Positions 43,136-51,660 of a DNA stretch of 64,000 nt are shown here, in pieces. Both the position numbers and the translations under genes were made by a program. Positions within the stretch are counted from its first letter, which is position 1. Every line of letters starts with the position of its first letter. The notes beneath the pieces are model-generated. The model did not search any database. It was not told where the DNA came from and worked only from the letters and a program-made list of their open reading frames with translations. This DNA comes from Stackebrandtia albiflava (lineage in GTDB: Bacteria; Actinomycetota; Actinomycetes; Mycobacteriales; Micromonosporaceae). Location: NCBI RefSeq assembly GCF_007994225.1, contig NZ_VLLL01000013.1, positions 57,776 to 121,775 on the forward strand, given 5' to 3'.

Positions 43136-43432
43136 TCAGTCCCGGTACTTGCCGGCGTCGTTCGCTTCGTGGTCGGCGTGGTGCCCGGCGGCGTTGACGA
43201 TGGTCTGACCCACCTCGATGACGGTGCTCGCGGCGGCACGCGCCCGATCGGTCCACCGGGGAGCCAGGTCGGTGAACGCCTTGGTGACCTGGAGACCGGG
43301 CGCTCCCTTGATGACGAGTTCACCGTTCTGCCGGTCGATCACGCGATTCACCTCCTCTCCGAAGCCTGTCGCCTTCGCGCCGTACGCCCGGATCTGCGCC
43401 GGCGTGGCCGCCACGTCCCGGTTGTAGACCAT
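43136..43432 (-). CDS. EspC-like type VII secretion-associated small protein
   Basis: This is a 98-residue protein with the helix-turn-helix hairpin layout of WXG100/EspC (PF10824-like) proteins. It starts ATPAQIRAYGAKATGFGEEVNRVIDRQ and continues with APRWTDRARAAASTVIEVGQ, where Trp sits at the hairpin turn. It is the first gene of a two-gene operon with the 719-residue protein and is probably its secretion partner. No ESX core gene (EccA-E) lies in the window. The promoter region is shared with the divergent 1295-residue gene and carries an inverted repeat. Confidence 0.8.
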   Translation of the reverse strand: MVYNRDVAATPAQIRAYGAKATGFGEEVNRVIDRQNGELVIKGAPGLQVTKAFTDLAPRWTDRARAAASTVIEVGQTIVNAAGHHADHEANDAGKYRD

Positions 43433-43459
43433 GCGTGACGCTAACCCGGCCGGTTTGCA

Positions 43460-43543
43460 GAAACGTTGCACAAGGGTCCCGCCCTGCGGAACGGCCCCAG
43501 CGGGCAGACTCGACTGCCCGGATCGATTCCCCCGCAACGTTTC
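43460..43543. promoter_or_regulatory. Paired 10-bp sites and a palindrome in the divergent promoter region
   Basis: GAAACGTTGC (43460-43469) and its exact reverse complement GCAACGTTTC (43534-43543) flank the region between the EspC-like operon and the 1295-residue gene. Between them CGGGCAG-ACTCGA-CTGCCCG (43501-43520) is a palindrome. These are probable operators coordinating both transcription units. Confidence 0.5.
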
Positions 43544-43598
43544 CAGAACGCTCCACTGAGACCGATGATTCGGTCGACGGCCGGACAGGGAGTCGCGG

Positions 43599-46500
43599 GT
43601 GAGTGATCAGGCGAGGGCGACGGCCGCCGAGGCGGCGAACGCGAAGGCCGTTCCCGTGCCCGCCGATCAGCAGCGGACCACCCCCGAGACCGAGGCCGTT
43701 CCCCGGCTCCACGCGCCGTTGGCCGCCCGCAACGTCATCGCCCTGCAACGCAGCGCCGGAAACGCCGCCACCGCCCGGCTGACCGGGCAGCGGACCCGCA
43801 CCGATTCCGGCCGGCCTGAGACTGCTGAAGTGCCCACGCCCTTCGGTGTCCCGGAGACGGCGCCGGAGCAGACGTCGCCCGCCTCCCCGGCCGCTCCACC
43901 GGTGGCCAGGCGGAGGCCGGGTGTCGCCGTGCCGCTCCAGCGGGTCCCCGTCGACACCGACGACCCGGTCACCACCGATGCGCCGGAGCGGACCCCGACG
44001 GCCCCGCCGGAGACCGCGCCCGGATCCACGCGCGGCCCGAGGACGGCCGAGACGCCGGCCACCGTCGCGGCGGAGCCGGACGGATCGGAGAGTCGGCCCG
44101 CCGACTTGCCGGCTGCCCCGCGCGAAACCCGGTCGGCCACACCGGTTCCAGACCCCGGCGAAAGCGGGGCCGCCGCGCCGCGCGACACCGCCGGGGCGCC
44201 CGGTGCCTCACCCGACCATCCGGCGGCAGCCGGGGCGCCGCAGACCGAACCGGCCGCCACGGCGCAGGATCGTGCCGCATCACCTCCCGACGCGGAACAG
44301 ACCGTCCCGGTCGGTGGCCGATCGGGCGCGGCCGACGCTCACACCGCTCAAGCCGGCGAACCGGGCACCGCTGCCGACCGACCCGCCGCGACCTCCGGCG
44401 ACACCGGTGGCGCCGGAGGAGCCGCCAACGACGCTTATGCCGCCTTCACCACCGCGCACACCGCCCACCGTGCCGTCCTCGCCGCCGCCGCACAGCGGGA
44501 GGGCGCCCGGATCGACGCCGCGACCACCGCCCGCAAGTCCGACTTCACCGCCGCCGTGACGGCCGCCGTCGGCCGGGCCGAGGAGGCGCACGACGCCGCA
44601 GTGGCCAGGGTCCGGCGTGACGCCGCCACCGGAAGGGCGGCGGTGTCGGCCCGGCTGCGGGACCGGCTCGCGCAGGTCGACGCCACCGCCGCCACCGAAC
44701 TGGCCGCCTTGACCGCCGCCGTGACCGGACGCAAGACCCAGGTCCGACGGAACGCCGCCGACCGCGCCACCGACGCCACCACGATCGGACGTGACCAGGC
44801 GCGCCGCGCGGTGGACGGCAGCGCCGAACACGCCGCCGGGGCGCAGGCGATCGGCAGGCGCAAGATCGCCCAGTACCGCGACGGCGAGAACGGCGCCGAG
44901 ATCGTCGACGGCATCCGCGCCGAGGTGGGACGGATCACCGGCCGTTTCACCGCCACCGGCCGGGAGGTCGCCGCCGGACTCCGTGACCAGGCGGCCGACC
45001 TGGCGGGACGGTTCCACTCGGAGGCCGCGGACGTGGCGACCGAGATGGACCGGTCCCGCGACGACGCCCGCGCCGAGATACTGCGCCGCCGCGACGAGAC
45101 CAAGGCGGCCCTCCGTGAGGGGGCGGCCGAGGCGATCGGTCGCATCGACGCCGACGGCACCCGGATCGTCGGGGAGCTCCACCGGCAGCGCGCCACGGTC
45201 GCCGAGCGGCTCCGGCAGTCGATCGCACCCGTCCACGCGGCGCTCGACCGGGGCGCCCGCCAGGCCCGCGACCGGGTGACGGGGCACGCGACCGCCGTGA
45301 CCGCCGATCTCGACACCGCCGCCGCCCAGGTCGCGGAGGGGTCCTGGTATCCGCCGTTCGTGACCGAGGCCGCCGGACAGATCGCCGCCGGCGTGGCGGA
45401 GGAGGAGACCGCCCTGACCGGCTTCACCGACCGGGTGGTGGCCGGACTGGACACCGCCGGGACCGACGCCCGGGCGGCGCTGGACGGGCAGGTGTCGGAC
45501 GTCGTCACCGCCGCCACCCGGCTCGGGGACGAGGCCGGCGCCGGACTGTCCACTATCGAGTCCGACACGACCGGGGCACTCGACACGGCGGCCGAATCCG
45601 GTGAGCGGGCCATGTGCCTGATCACTCCGGAGGCCGACCGGGAACTCGCCTCCGGTGTCGCCGAGGTGGACCAGGGGTGGCGGCAACGACTCGACGAGAA
45701 CCGCGACCTGTTGGGCGGGCGGGTCGACGAGGCGCTGTCGGGCGAGCGGGAGGCCCTGGACTCGTTGGAGTCCTCTCTGGACGAGGGCGCCGCCGAATCC
45801 CGGGACGCCGGTTTCTGGGACGGCCTGTGGGACTTCGTGGTGGGCGTCTTCGAGGGTATCGCCTCGGCCGCGTGGCGGATGCTGACCGGACTGTGGGAGG
45901 CGATCAAGACGCCGCTGTTCTGGATCGTCGTCGGCGTCGTGGTCCTGGTGCTGGTGGTGGCCGTGATCGTCCTGGTGATCAAGGGCGCACTCGTCCTCGC
46001 GGCGATCGGCACGGTGCTCGCGTTCGCCGGAAAGGTCCTCCTGGTCATCGGCGTGGTCGCCGGGGTCATCGCGGCCGCGTGGGCGTTGTACCGGATGTTC
46101 GCCACGCCCGGCCTGAGCTGGCGGGAACGCGGCAGGCTGTTCGGTGAGGCGCTGCTGGAACTGGCGCTCGCGTTCGCCGGGACCGGCGTCCTGCGACGCA
46201 TCGGCGCGTTCGTGCAGTTGGAACGGATGCGTCGCCTGGTCGCCGCCGTGGGCGGCCTCGGCAAGGCGGTACGACTGATCGTCTACGTCGGAGACCTCGA
46301 CAGGGCGTTCCTCCTGCTGGCACGGGTGCGCGACGTCGAGAAACTGTTGATACTGCTGGAGAGGGTCCGTGACGTCGACCGGGTCGTCGCCCTGCTCGAC
46401 AAGATCCACGACGTCGACCAACTGCTGCGGTTGCTGACGAGGGTCGGGGACGCGGCCACACTGCTGAGGCTCGTCTCGAACGCCAAGATCGGATCGGTCG

Positions 46501-47486
46501 TGGCGCTGGAAGCCGTACTCGGCAACGCGAAGGTCACCTCGGTGGCGGCGTTGGAACGGTTGCTGGCCGGCACGAAGGTCGGCGACATCGGTGAGATCGC
46601 CACCCTGCTGGCCAACCCGAAGATCACCGACATCGTCGAGTTGGAACGCGTCCTCGGACACGCGAAGGTCGGCGGCGCGGGCGAACTGGCACGGCTCCTC
46701 GGCCACCCGAAGATCCAGACCCTCGCCGACTTCGAGTCCCTGCTGGCCGACGCGAAGATCGCCGACGCCGCGCAACTGCTTCGCCTGGTGAACGACGCCA
46801 AGATCACCGACGTGGCGCAACTGCGGCGACTACTGGCCCTGGTCGACCACGGCGCCCGGCTGGAGAACCTGCTGCAGGTGTGCGACACCGCGCCACAGCT
46901 CATCGATTTCCTCACCAAGGCGGGCGGTGCCGGACACGCCGCCAACCTGGAACGACTGCTGGTGGCCATCGGCATCAAGTGGGGCGCCGGTCAGTCCGCC
47001 CGGGCGCAGAAGCTGCTCGATCAGGCCGCCGGCAACGGTGCCCGCTTCGACGAGCTCATGGAGTGGGTCACGATCCTGTCGGCGCGGCGGCCGCCGCCCA
47101 CTCCGGCGGCCCCGCCGCAGGTCGCCGCGAACGGATTCACCGGTGGTGCGAGCACCGCCCACTTCCTCGAACACACCTGGGAGTTCCTGGTGATAAAGAA
47201 CCGCGTCAACAAACCGTCCACCACGATGTGGCCACGCGGGACCCCGCCGTCGGAGGTGATGCGCGCACTCGGTGAGGCATTGGACCACCTGCGCGGCAAC
47301 GGTCTGATCCCGAGCCCGATAACGCAGTTCCAGCAGGTGCCCGTACCCACCTCGATGGGGGCCACCCAGATCGGCTCGTTGGGTGGCGCGACGCCCCGTG
47401 TCGGCCAGTTCTTCCCGGTCGAGGCGTCGTTCACCAGCATCTCCAAGCCCGTGATGCGGGCGATACACGCTATCCTGGGCGACTGA
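43599..47486 (+). CDS. Giant modular protein: LQRxAGN motif, coiled coil, membrane segment, tandem repeats, C-terminal toxin-like domain
   Basis: This is a 1295-residue protein of unrecognised family. The motif VIALQRSAGNAATARL is at residues 46-61. Residues ~65-290 are Pro/Ala/Thr-rich, and ~290-750 form a long Ala/Arg/Glu-rich coiled coil. Two strong hydrophobic helices lie at about 774-840. Five 13-residue repeats (VRDVEKLLILLER type) cover 897-960, and eight 15-residue repeats (NPKITDIVELERVLG type) cover 961-1080. The last ~130 residues contain AHFLEHTWEFL and look like an exchangeable C-terminal effector domain. The start is GTG at 43599. A small acidic gene follows 46 bases downstream, as expected for immunity. 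It is probably a delivered polymorphic toxin or eCIS cargo. Confidence 0.75.
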   Translation: MSDQARATAAEAANAKAVPVPADQQRTTPETEAVPRLHAPLAARNVIALQRSAGNAATARLTGQRTRTDSGRPETAEVPTPFGVPETAPEQTSPASPAAPPVARRRPGVAVPLQRVPVDTDDPVTTDAPERTPTAPPETAPGSTRGPRTAETPATVAAEPDGSESRPADLPAAPRETRSATPVPDPGESGAAAPRDTAGAPGASPDHPAAAGAPQTEPAATAQDRAASPPDAEQTVPVGGRSGAADAHTAQAGEPGTAADRPAATSGDTGGAGGAANDAYAAFTTAHTAHRAVLAAAAQREGARIDAATTARKSDFTAAVTAAVGRAEEAHDAAVARVRRDAATGRAAVSARLRDRLAQVDATAATELAALTAAVTGRKTQVRRNAADRATDATTIGRDQARRAVDGSAEHAAGAQAIGRRKIAQYRDGENGAEIVDGIRAEVGRITGRFTATGREVAAGLRDQAADLAGRFHSEAADVATEMDRSRDDARAEILRRRDETKAALREGAAEAIGRIDADGTRIVGELHRQRATVAERLRQSIAPVHAALDRGARQARDRVTGHATAVTADLDTAAAQVAEGSWYPPFVTEAAGQIAAGVAEEETALTGFTDRVVAGLDTAGTDARAALDGQVSDVVTAATRLGDEAGAGLSTIESDTTGALDTAAESGERAMCLITPEADRELASGVAEVDQGWRQRLDENRDLLGGRVDEALSGEREALDSLESSLDEGAAESRDAGFWDGLWDFVVGVFEGIASAAWRMLTGLWEAIKTPLFWIVVGVVVLVLVVAVIVLVIKGALVLAAIGTVLAFAGKVLLVIGVVAGVIAAAWALYRMFATPGLSWRERGRLFGEALLELALAFAGTGVLRRIGAFVQLERMRRLVAAVGGLGKAVRLIVYVGDLDRAFLLLARVRDVEKLLILLERVRDVDRVVALLDKIHDVDQLLRLLTRVGDAATLLRLVSNAKIGSVVALEAVLGNAKVTSVAALERLLAGTKVGDIGEIATLLANPKITDIVELERVLGHAKVGGAGELARLLGHPKIQTLADFESLLADAKIADAAQLLRLVNDAKITDVAQLRRLLALVDHGARLENLLQVCDTAPQLIDFLTKAGGAGHAANLERLLVAIGIKWGAGQSARAQKLLDQAAGNGARFDELMEWVTILSARRPPPTPAAPPQVAANGFTGGASTAHFLEHTWEFLVIKNRVNKPSTTMWPRGTPPSEVMRALGEALDHLRGNGLIPSPITQFQQVPVPTSMGATQIGSLGGATPRVGQFFPVEASFTSISKPVMRAIHAILGD
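46287..46838 (+). repeat. Tandem repeats within the 1295-residue gene
   Basis: The coding sequence encodes five 13-residue units (46287-46478) and then eight 15-residue units (46479-46838). The units begin V/I-x-D or x-x-K-I/V and contain an LxxLL core. The switch from 13 to 15 residues in one array is unusual. Confidence 0.85.
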
Positions 47487-47532
47487 TCCGGATGGCGCCA
47501 CGACCGACCACCGGCCCGGACAGGGGAACGAC

Positions 47533-48036
47533 ATGACCACTGTGACCTTCGCGCTCAGCCTGCCCGGAGACACCCGATCACTGCCGGAGGCGGAACTCGG
47601 CGACGCCTCCGCGCGGATCGACGAGGACGTCGACTTCGAGAACGTCGACGGCGCTCTCACGGTCGCGACCGGAGCGGCGGAACTCGTCGTGGAGGACGAG
47701 TTGTCGGCCGCCGTGTCGGGACTGTGCTTCGAGGCCGTCACGCGGCTCCTGGACACGCCGGAACTGCCGTACGCGTACCGGTGCGCCTATCAGACCGCCC
47801 ACGTCGTCCTCGTGCCCATGATGGACACGATCCGGCTGTTCGGTGAGGGCACGCCGGTCGTGGACGCCCCCCGGCGGGAACTGCTACCGGCCATGTACGA
47901 CTGTGGAATGCGTTATGTCCGGTTCCTCTCTGGACGAGACGACCACTGGGCGGGTTACGTTGTGGAGACCCTGCGCTCCCGCGCCGAGGTGACCGCGGAG
48001 GCGTTGGCCCGGCACGGTCTGGGGCCCGACCGCTAA
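47533..48036 (+). CDS. Probable immunity-like protein downstream of the giant gene
   Basis: This is a 167-residue acidic soluble protein (LSLPGDTRSLPEAELGDASARIDEDVDFENVDG, YRCAYQTAHVVLVPMMDTIRLFGEG). No family is recognised. The ATG at 47533 has an AGGGGAA site and the gene follows the giant gene by 46 bases on the same strand, the standard position of an immunity gene in polymorphic toxin loci. Its stop overlaps the end of the convergent MazG-like gene by 4 bases. Confidence 0.65.
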   Translation: MTTVTFALSLPGDTRSLPEAELGDASARIDEDVDFENVDGALTVATGAAELVVEDELSAAVSGLCFEAVTRLLDTPELPYAYRCAYQTAHVVLVPMMDTIRLFGEGTPVVDAPRRELLPAMYDCGMRYVRFLSGRDDHWAGYVVETLRSRAEVTAEALARHGLGPDR

Positions 48037-48377
48037 CGTTTCTCGGCGTTGCCCCGCGCCGTCTCGACCGGGTAACGCACCGCGTTGCGGGCGATCTTGG
48101 CGTCCGCCGCCGCCAACAGGTCGACGTCGAGGACGTCGGCCAGCCGCACCAGGTAGTTCAGTACGTCGGCGAGCTCGTCCGTCACCCGTTCCCGCTGCGC
48201 CGGCGTCAACGACTCCGACTCCTCGGGGGTGAGCCACTGCAGCTCGGCGAGGAGTTCACCGGCTTCGCCCGTCAGGGCCATGGCCAGGTTCTTCGGGGTG
48301 TGGAATCGTTCCCACTCCCGTTCGGCGGCGAACTCGCGCAGTACCGCGCCGAGGTCGTCCAGGCTGCGAATCGTCAT
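48033..48377 (-). CDS. MazG-like nucleotide pyrophosphohydrolase
   Basis: This is a 114-residue protein of the all-alpha NTP pyrophosphatase family (dCTPase/RS21-C6-like). The metal-binding glutamates are in LTGEAGELLAELQWL and the second EexxD cluster in VTDELADVLNYLVRLAD. It hydrolyses non-canonical or surplus nucleoside triphosphates to monophosphates. The size matches single-domain members. It is convergent with the immunity-like gene. Confidence 0.92.
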   Translation of the reverse strand: MTIRSLDDLGAVLREFAAEREWERFHTPKNLAMALTGEAGELLAELQWLTPEESESLTPAQRERVTDELADVLNYLVRLADVLDVDLLAAADAKIARNAVRYPVETARGNAEKR

Positions 48378-48447
48378 GCCGCCGGATGTTAGAGGCCGTC
48401 TTCAAACAGCCGCTGAGACCGGCGGCACGTCGCGTCCGGAGTGCCGG

Positions 48448-49413
48448 TCAGCCGTCCTGCTGGGCGCGCCACATCCGCCAGGCGCTCTCGACCATCTCGG
48501 TGAGGTCCCGCTCCGCCCGCCAGTTCAGGATGCTCTCCGCGCGGTCGACCGCGGCGGCCGCACCGTCGGGGTCACCGGGGCGGCGTTCCACCACCCGGTG
48601 GGGGACGGGCAGGCCCGTCACCCGTCGCACCGTGTCGAGCAGTTCGAAGACGGTGTAGCCGCGCCCGGTCCCGACGTTGACCACGTCGCCCCGGATGGAG
48701 CCGGTGACCTGGTCGACCGCCGCCACGTGCGCCGCCGCCAGGTCCAGGATGTGGATGTAGTCGCGCAGCCCGCTGCCGTCACGGGTGTCGAAGTCGTCGC
48801 CGGTGACCGTGAACGCCTCTCCCGCGTCGATCGCCCGGAACAGGATGGCGAAGATGTTCGTGCCGCCCACCTCGGCGAGTACCGGCTCCGCCGCGCCGAC
48901 CGGGTTGAAGTACCGCAGCGCCAGGTACGACAGCTTGAGCGACTCGGCGGTGTCGGCGAGGATCTGTTCGGCCATGAGCTTGGTGTGACCGTACGGGCTG
49001 ACCGGGGTCACCGGGGTGTCCTCCGACAGCAGCGGGCCCGGCGCGACGCCGTACACCGCCGCGGAGGAGGAGTGCACCAGGCGGCGCACCCCCGCGTCGT
49101 CCATGGCGGCCAGCAGCGTCGTGAAGCCGCCGACGTTCTGCCGGTAGTACCACAGCGGCCGCGCCACCGACTCCGGTACCGACTTGCGGGCGGCGAAGTT
49201 GACCACGCCGGTGACGTCGTGGTCGCGGAACGCCTCTGCCAGCCGGTCGCCGTCGGTGATGGAGCCCTCCACCAGGGGCACACCGTCGGGTACGCGGGTG
49301 GCCTCACCGGCGGTCAGGTCGTCGTAGACCACCACCGAGTGCCCCGCCGCGATCAGCCCGCGCACCACGTGGGCACCGATGTATCCGGCGCCGCCCGTCA
49401 CCAGCCATGCCAT
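48448..49413 (-). CDS. galE: UDP-glucose 4-epimerase
   Basis: This is a 321-residue extended short-chain dehydrogenase. The NAD motif GGAGYIGA is at residues 7-14, the catalytic Ser-Tyr-x3-Lys is in VHSSSAAVYG and SPYGHTKLMAEQ, and NPVGAAEP and NVGTGRGYTVFEL are GalE-typical. It interconverts UDP-glucose and UDP-galactose, and could feed the surface-glycan genes 10 kb away. ATG at 49413 with an AGGAGA site is preferred over an upstream ATG that adds a non-homologous N-terminus. Confidence 0.93.
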   Translation of the reverse strand: MAWLVTGGAGYIGAHVVRGLIAAGHSVVVYDDLTAGEATRVPDGVPLVEGSITDGDRLAEAFRDHDVTGVVNFAARKSVPESVARPLWYYRQNVGGFTTLLAAMDDAGVRRLVHSSSAAVYGVAPGPLLSEDTPVTPVSPYGHTKLMAEQILADTAESLKLSYLALRYFNPVGAAEPVLAEVGGTNIFAILFRAIDAGEAFTVTGDDFDTRDGSGLRDYIHILDLAAAHVAAVDQVTGSIRGDVVNVGTGRGYTVFELLDTVRRVTGLPVPHRVVERRPGDPDGAAAAVDRAESILNWRAERDLTEMVESAWRMWRAQQDG

Positions 49414-49562
49414 AGTCGAGGGTCTCCTGTCATGTGGGAATGCCACGCAACGGTACCCAACCCCGCCCGGCGGCGGCCTTTCGGGAAGAAACCCGCCGAT
49501 TACGCGGGGATTCTGGTCCCGCGCCGCCGCGTCGGGGGTGGATGGCGGATAGGCTCACAGAC

Positions 49563-51083
49563 ATGACCGTTCGTCGCATCATGGGCACCGAAGTCGAGTA
49601 CGGCGTGTCGGTGCCGGGCCAGCCGGGCGCCAACCCGATGGTCAGCTCTTCGCAGATCGTCAACGCCTACGGCGCCCGCCCGGAACTCACCAAGGGGGGC
49701 CGGGCGCGCTGGGACTACGAGGAGGAGTCCCCGCTCCGGGACGCCCGGGGGTTCACCTACAGCGGAGCCCTCTACGACCCGGCGGAGTCCCTCGCCGACG
49801 AGGACTCCGGCCTGGCGAACGTCATACTCACCAACGGCGCGCGCCTGTACGTCGACCACGCGCACCCGGAGTACTCGACGCCCGAGGTCACCAACCCGCG
49901 TGACGTGGTGCTGTGGGACAAGGCCGGCGAGGTGGTCATGGCGGAGGCGGCGCGCCGGGCCGCCTCGGTGCCCGGGAGCCCCCCGATCAACCTGTACAAG
50001 AACAACACCGACAACAAGGGCGCCAGCTACGGCGCCCACGAGAACTACCTGATGTCGCGGTCGACGCCGTTCACCGACATCGTCCAGTACTTCACGCCGT
50101 TCCTGGTGAGCCGCCCGGTGGTGTGCGGCGCGGGTCGGGTCGGCATCGGCCAGGACGGCGCCAAGCCCGGCTTCCAACTGTCGCAGCGCGCCGACTACTT
50201 CGAGGTCGAGGTCGGCCTGGAGACCACGCTGAAACGGCCGATCATCAACACCCGCGACGAGCCGCACGCCGACGCCGACCGGTACCGGCGGCTCCACGTC
50301 ATCATCGGCGACGCGAACCTGTCGGAGATCTCGACGTACCTCAAGGTCGGCACCGCGTCGCTGATCCTCCACATGATCGAGGCCGGCGCGATGCAGGGCG
50401 ACCTGGCGATCGCCGAACCGGTGAACGAGCTCAAGGCCATCAGCCACGACCCGTCGCTGTCGCACCTGGTGCGGCTGCGCGACGGTCGCCGCATGACCGG
50501 ACTGGACATCCAGCGGGCGTTCCACGAGCGGGCCGCCGCCTACGTGGCCGACCGGTACGGCGACGACGTCGACGACGAGACCGCCGAGGTCCTGTCGTTG
50601 TGGGGGAGCGTCCTCGACAAGCTCGCCCGCGACCCCATGGAGTGCGCGTCCGAACTCGACTGGGTCGCCAAACTGCGTCTGCTGAACGGCTACCGCGACC
50701 GCGAGAACCTGGACTGGGACTCCTCGAAGCTGGAACTGGTGGACCTCCAGTACTCCGACGTGCGGCCCGGCAAGGGCCTCTACCACCGCCTGGTGGCCAA
50801 GGGCGCGATGAAGACGATGTTCACACCCGAGCAGGTGCGCGACGCCATGGTCGACCCCCCGACCGACACGCGGGCGTACTTCCGGGGACGCTGCCTGGCG
50901 AAGTACCCCTCCGAGGTCGTGGCGGCGAGCTGGGACTCGCTCATCTTCGACGTCGGCCGTGAATCACTGGTCCGGGTCCCCATGATGGAACCCGAGAAGG
51001 GCACCAGGGAGCACGTCGGGGCGTTGTTCGACCAGTGCCCCAGTGCCAAGGACCTCCTCGACATCATCACCGGCGGCAATTGA
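49563..51083 (+). CDS. dop: Pup deamidase/depupylase Dop
   Basis: This 506-residue enzyme of the carboxylate-amine ligase-like fold converts the C-terminal Gln of Pup to Glu and also removes Pup from substrates. The N-terminal ATP-binding motif is MGTEVEYG. The Dop-specific loop is about residues 40-63 ([18 protein letters not shown]). The catalytic Asp98 lies in [18 protein letters not shown], and [18 protein letters not shown] and [13 protein letters not shown] follow. The loop and length distinguish it from PafA. ATG at 49563 has no strong Shine-Dalgarno, but it starts at the conserved motif. It is divergent from galE and lies about 45 kb from arc. Confidence 0.97.
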   Translation: MTVRRIMGTEVEYGVSVPGQPGANPMVSSSQIVNAYGARPELTKGGRARWDYEEESPLRDARGFTYSGALYDPAESLADEDSGLANVILTNGARLYVDHAHPEYSTPEVTNPRDVVLWDKAGEVVMAEAARRAASVPGSPPINLYKNNTDNKGASYGAHENYLMSRSTPFTDIVQYFTPFLVSRPVVCGAGRVGIGQDGAKPGFQLSQRADYFEVEVGLETTLKRPIINTRDEPHADADRYRRLHVIIGDANLSEISTYLKVGTASLILHMIEAGAMQGDLAIAEPVNELKAISHDPSLSHLVRLRDGRRMTGLDIQRAFHERAAAYVADRYGDDVDDETAEVLSLWGSVLDKLARDPMECASELDWVAKLRLLNGYRDRENLDWDSSKLELVDLQYSDVRPGKGLYHRLVAKGAMKTMFTPEQVRDAMVDPPTDTRAYFRGRCLAKYPSEVVAASWDSLIFDVGRESLVRVPMMEPEKGTREHVGALFDQCPSAKDLLDIITGGN

Positions 51084-51087
51084 CCGG

Positions 51088-51117
51088 TTGCCCAGTGGCA
51101 GGGAATGTCGGGTATAC
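51088..51117 (+). promoter_or_regulatory. Candidate pup promoter
   Basis: TTGCCC (51088-51093) and GTATAC (51112-51117) are 18 bases apart in the 249-base gap between dop and pup, a reasonable sigma70-type match. It suggests pup-prcBA can be transcribed separately from dop. Apart from this, the gap shows nothing that looks coding. Confidence 0.4.
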
Positions 51118-51332
51118 GGGGTAACGTTTGACCCGGGAGACGGTGGTTCCGGGTTGCCGGGGCCACCGTCGGCGGCCGGTGGTGCGCCGTGGTGTCGCGA
51201 CCGTCGGAGCCCCTCGGGTCGCCACCCGTGCGGTAGGACGTCGCCCGGCACCGCTCGCCGGGCGCGGGTTTAATGACAGCTCACAGGATCGCACCGTCGC
51301 GACAGCGACGCTTCAGTTAGGGATGACGCACG

Positions 51333-51548
51333 ATGGCAGATAAGGACAGCGGCGGGCAGTCTCAGTCACAGCGCGCCAAGCAGCAGGCCGACGAGGAGAC
51401 CACCGAAGCGGTCGTCGATCCCGAGGTCGCGGCCCGCCACGAGGAGATCACTGAGGACGTCGACGACCTGCTCGACGAGATCGACAGCGTGTTGGAGGAG
51501 AACAGCTCCGACTTCGTACGTTCCTACGTGCAGAAGGGCGGCCAGTAG
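51333..51548 (+). CDS. pup: Prokaryotic ubiquitin-like protein Pup
   Basis: This 71-residue intrinsically disordered modifier is attached to substrate lysines through its C-terminus. It is highly acidic, with the ARC-binding helix region about residues 30-60 (VAARHEEITEDVDDLLDEIDSVL). The conserved C-terminus is VRSYVQKGGQ. It ends in Gln, so Dop must deamidate it before PafA can ligate it. An AGGGA site precedes the ATG. Position directly upstream of prcB is the standard actinobacterial arrangement. Confidence 0.98.
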   Translation: MADKDSGGQSQSQRAKQQADEETTEAVVDPEVAARHEEITEDVDDLLDEIDSVLEENSSDFVRSYVQKGGQ

Positions 51549-51660
51549 CCGTCCACAGGGTGTTACCGGCCGGGTGAGGTCCGTCAGGTCCAAGAGGGCC
51601 GATCCCGTCCGGGGTTTAGGGTTGCCCCATTGAAGACATGGGATGTGGAAGGGTGATCAT

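Noticed and set aside
44280..46820. An 846-codon open frame on the minus strand antisense to the giant gene
   Set aside because: It is a GC-rich shadow of the plus-strand coding sequence: His/Asp/Gly/Arg-biased low-complexity translation, no domain, while the plus strand shows repeats, membrane helices and motifs.
4579..49562. Integrated mobile element or prophage between arc and dop
   Set aside because: No integrase, transposase, phage structural gene, tRNA target or flanking repeat was found, and several genes inside are ordinary metabolic ones. Serial insertion is more likely than one element.
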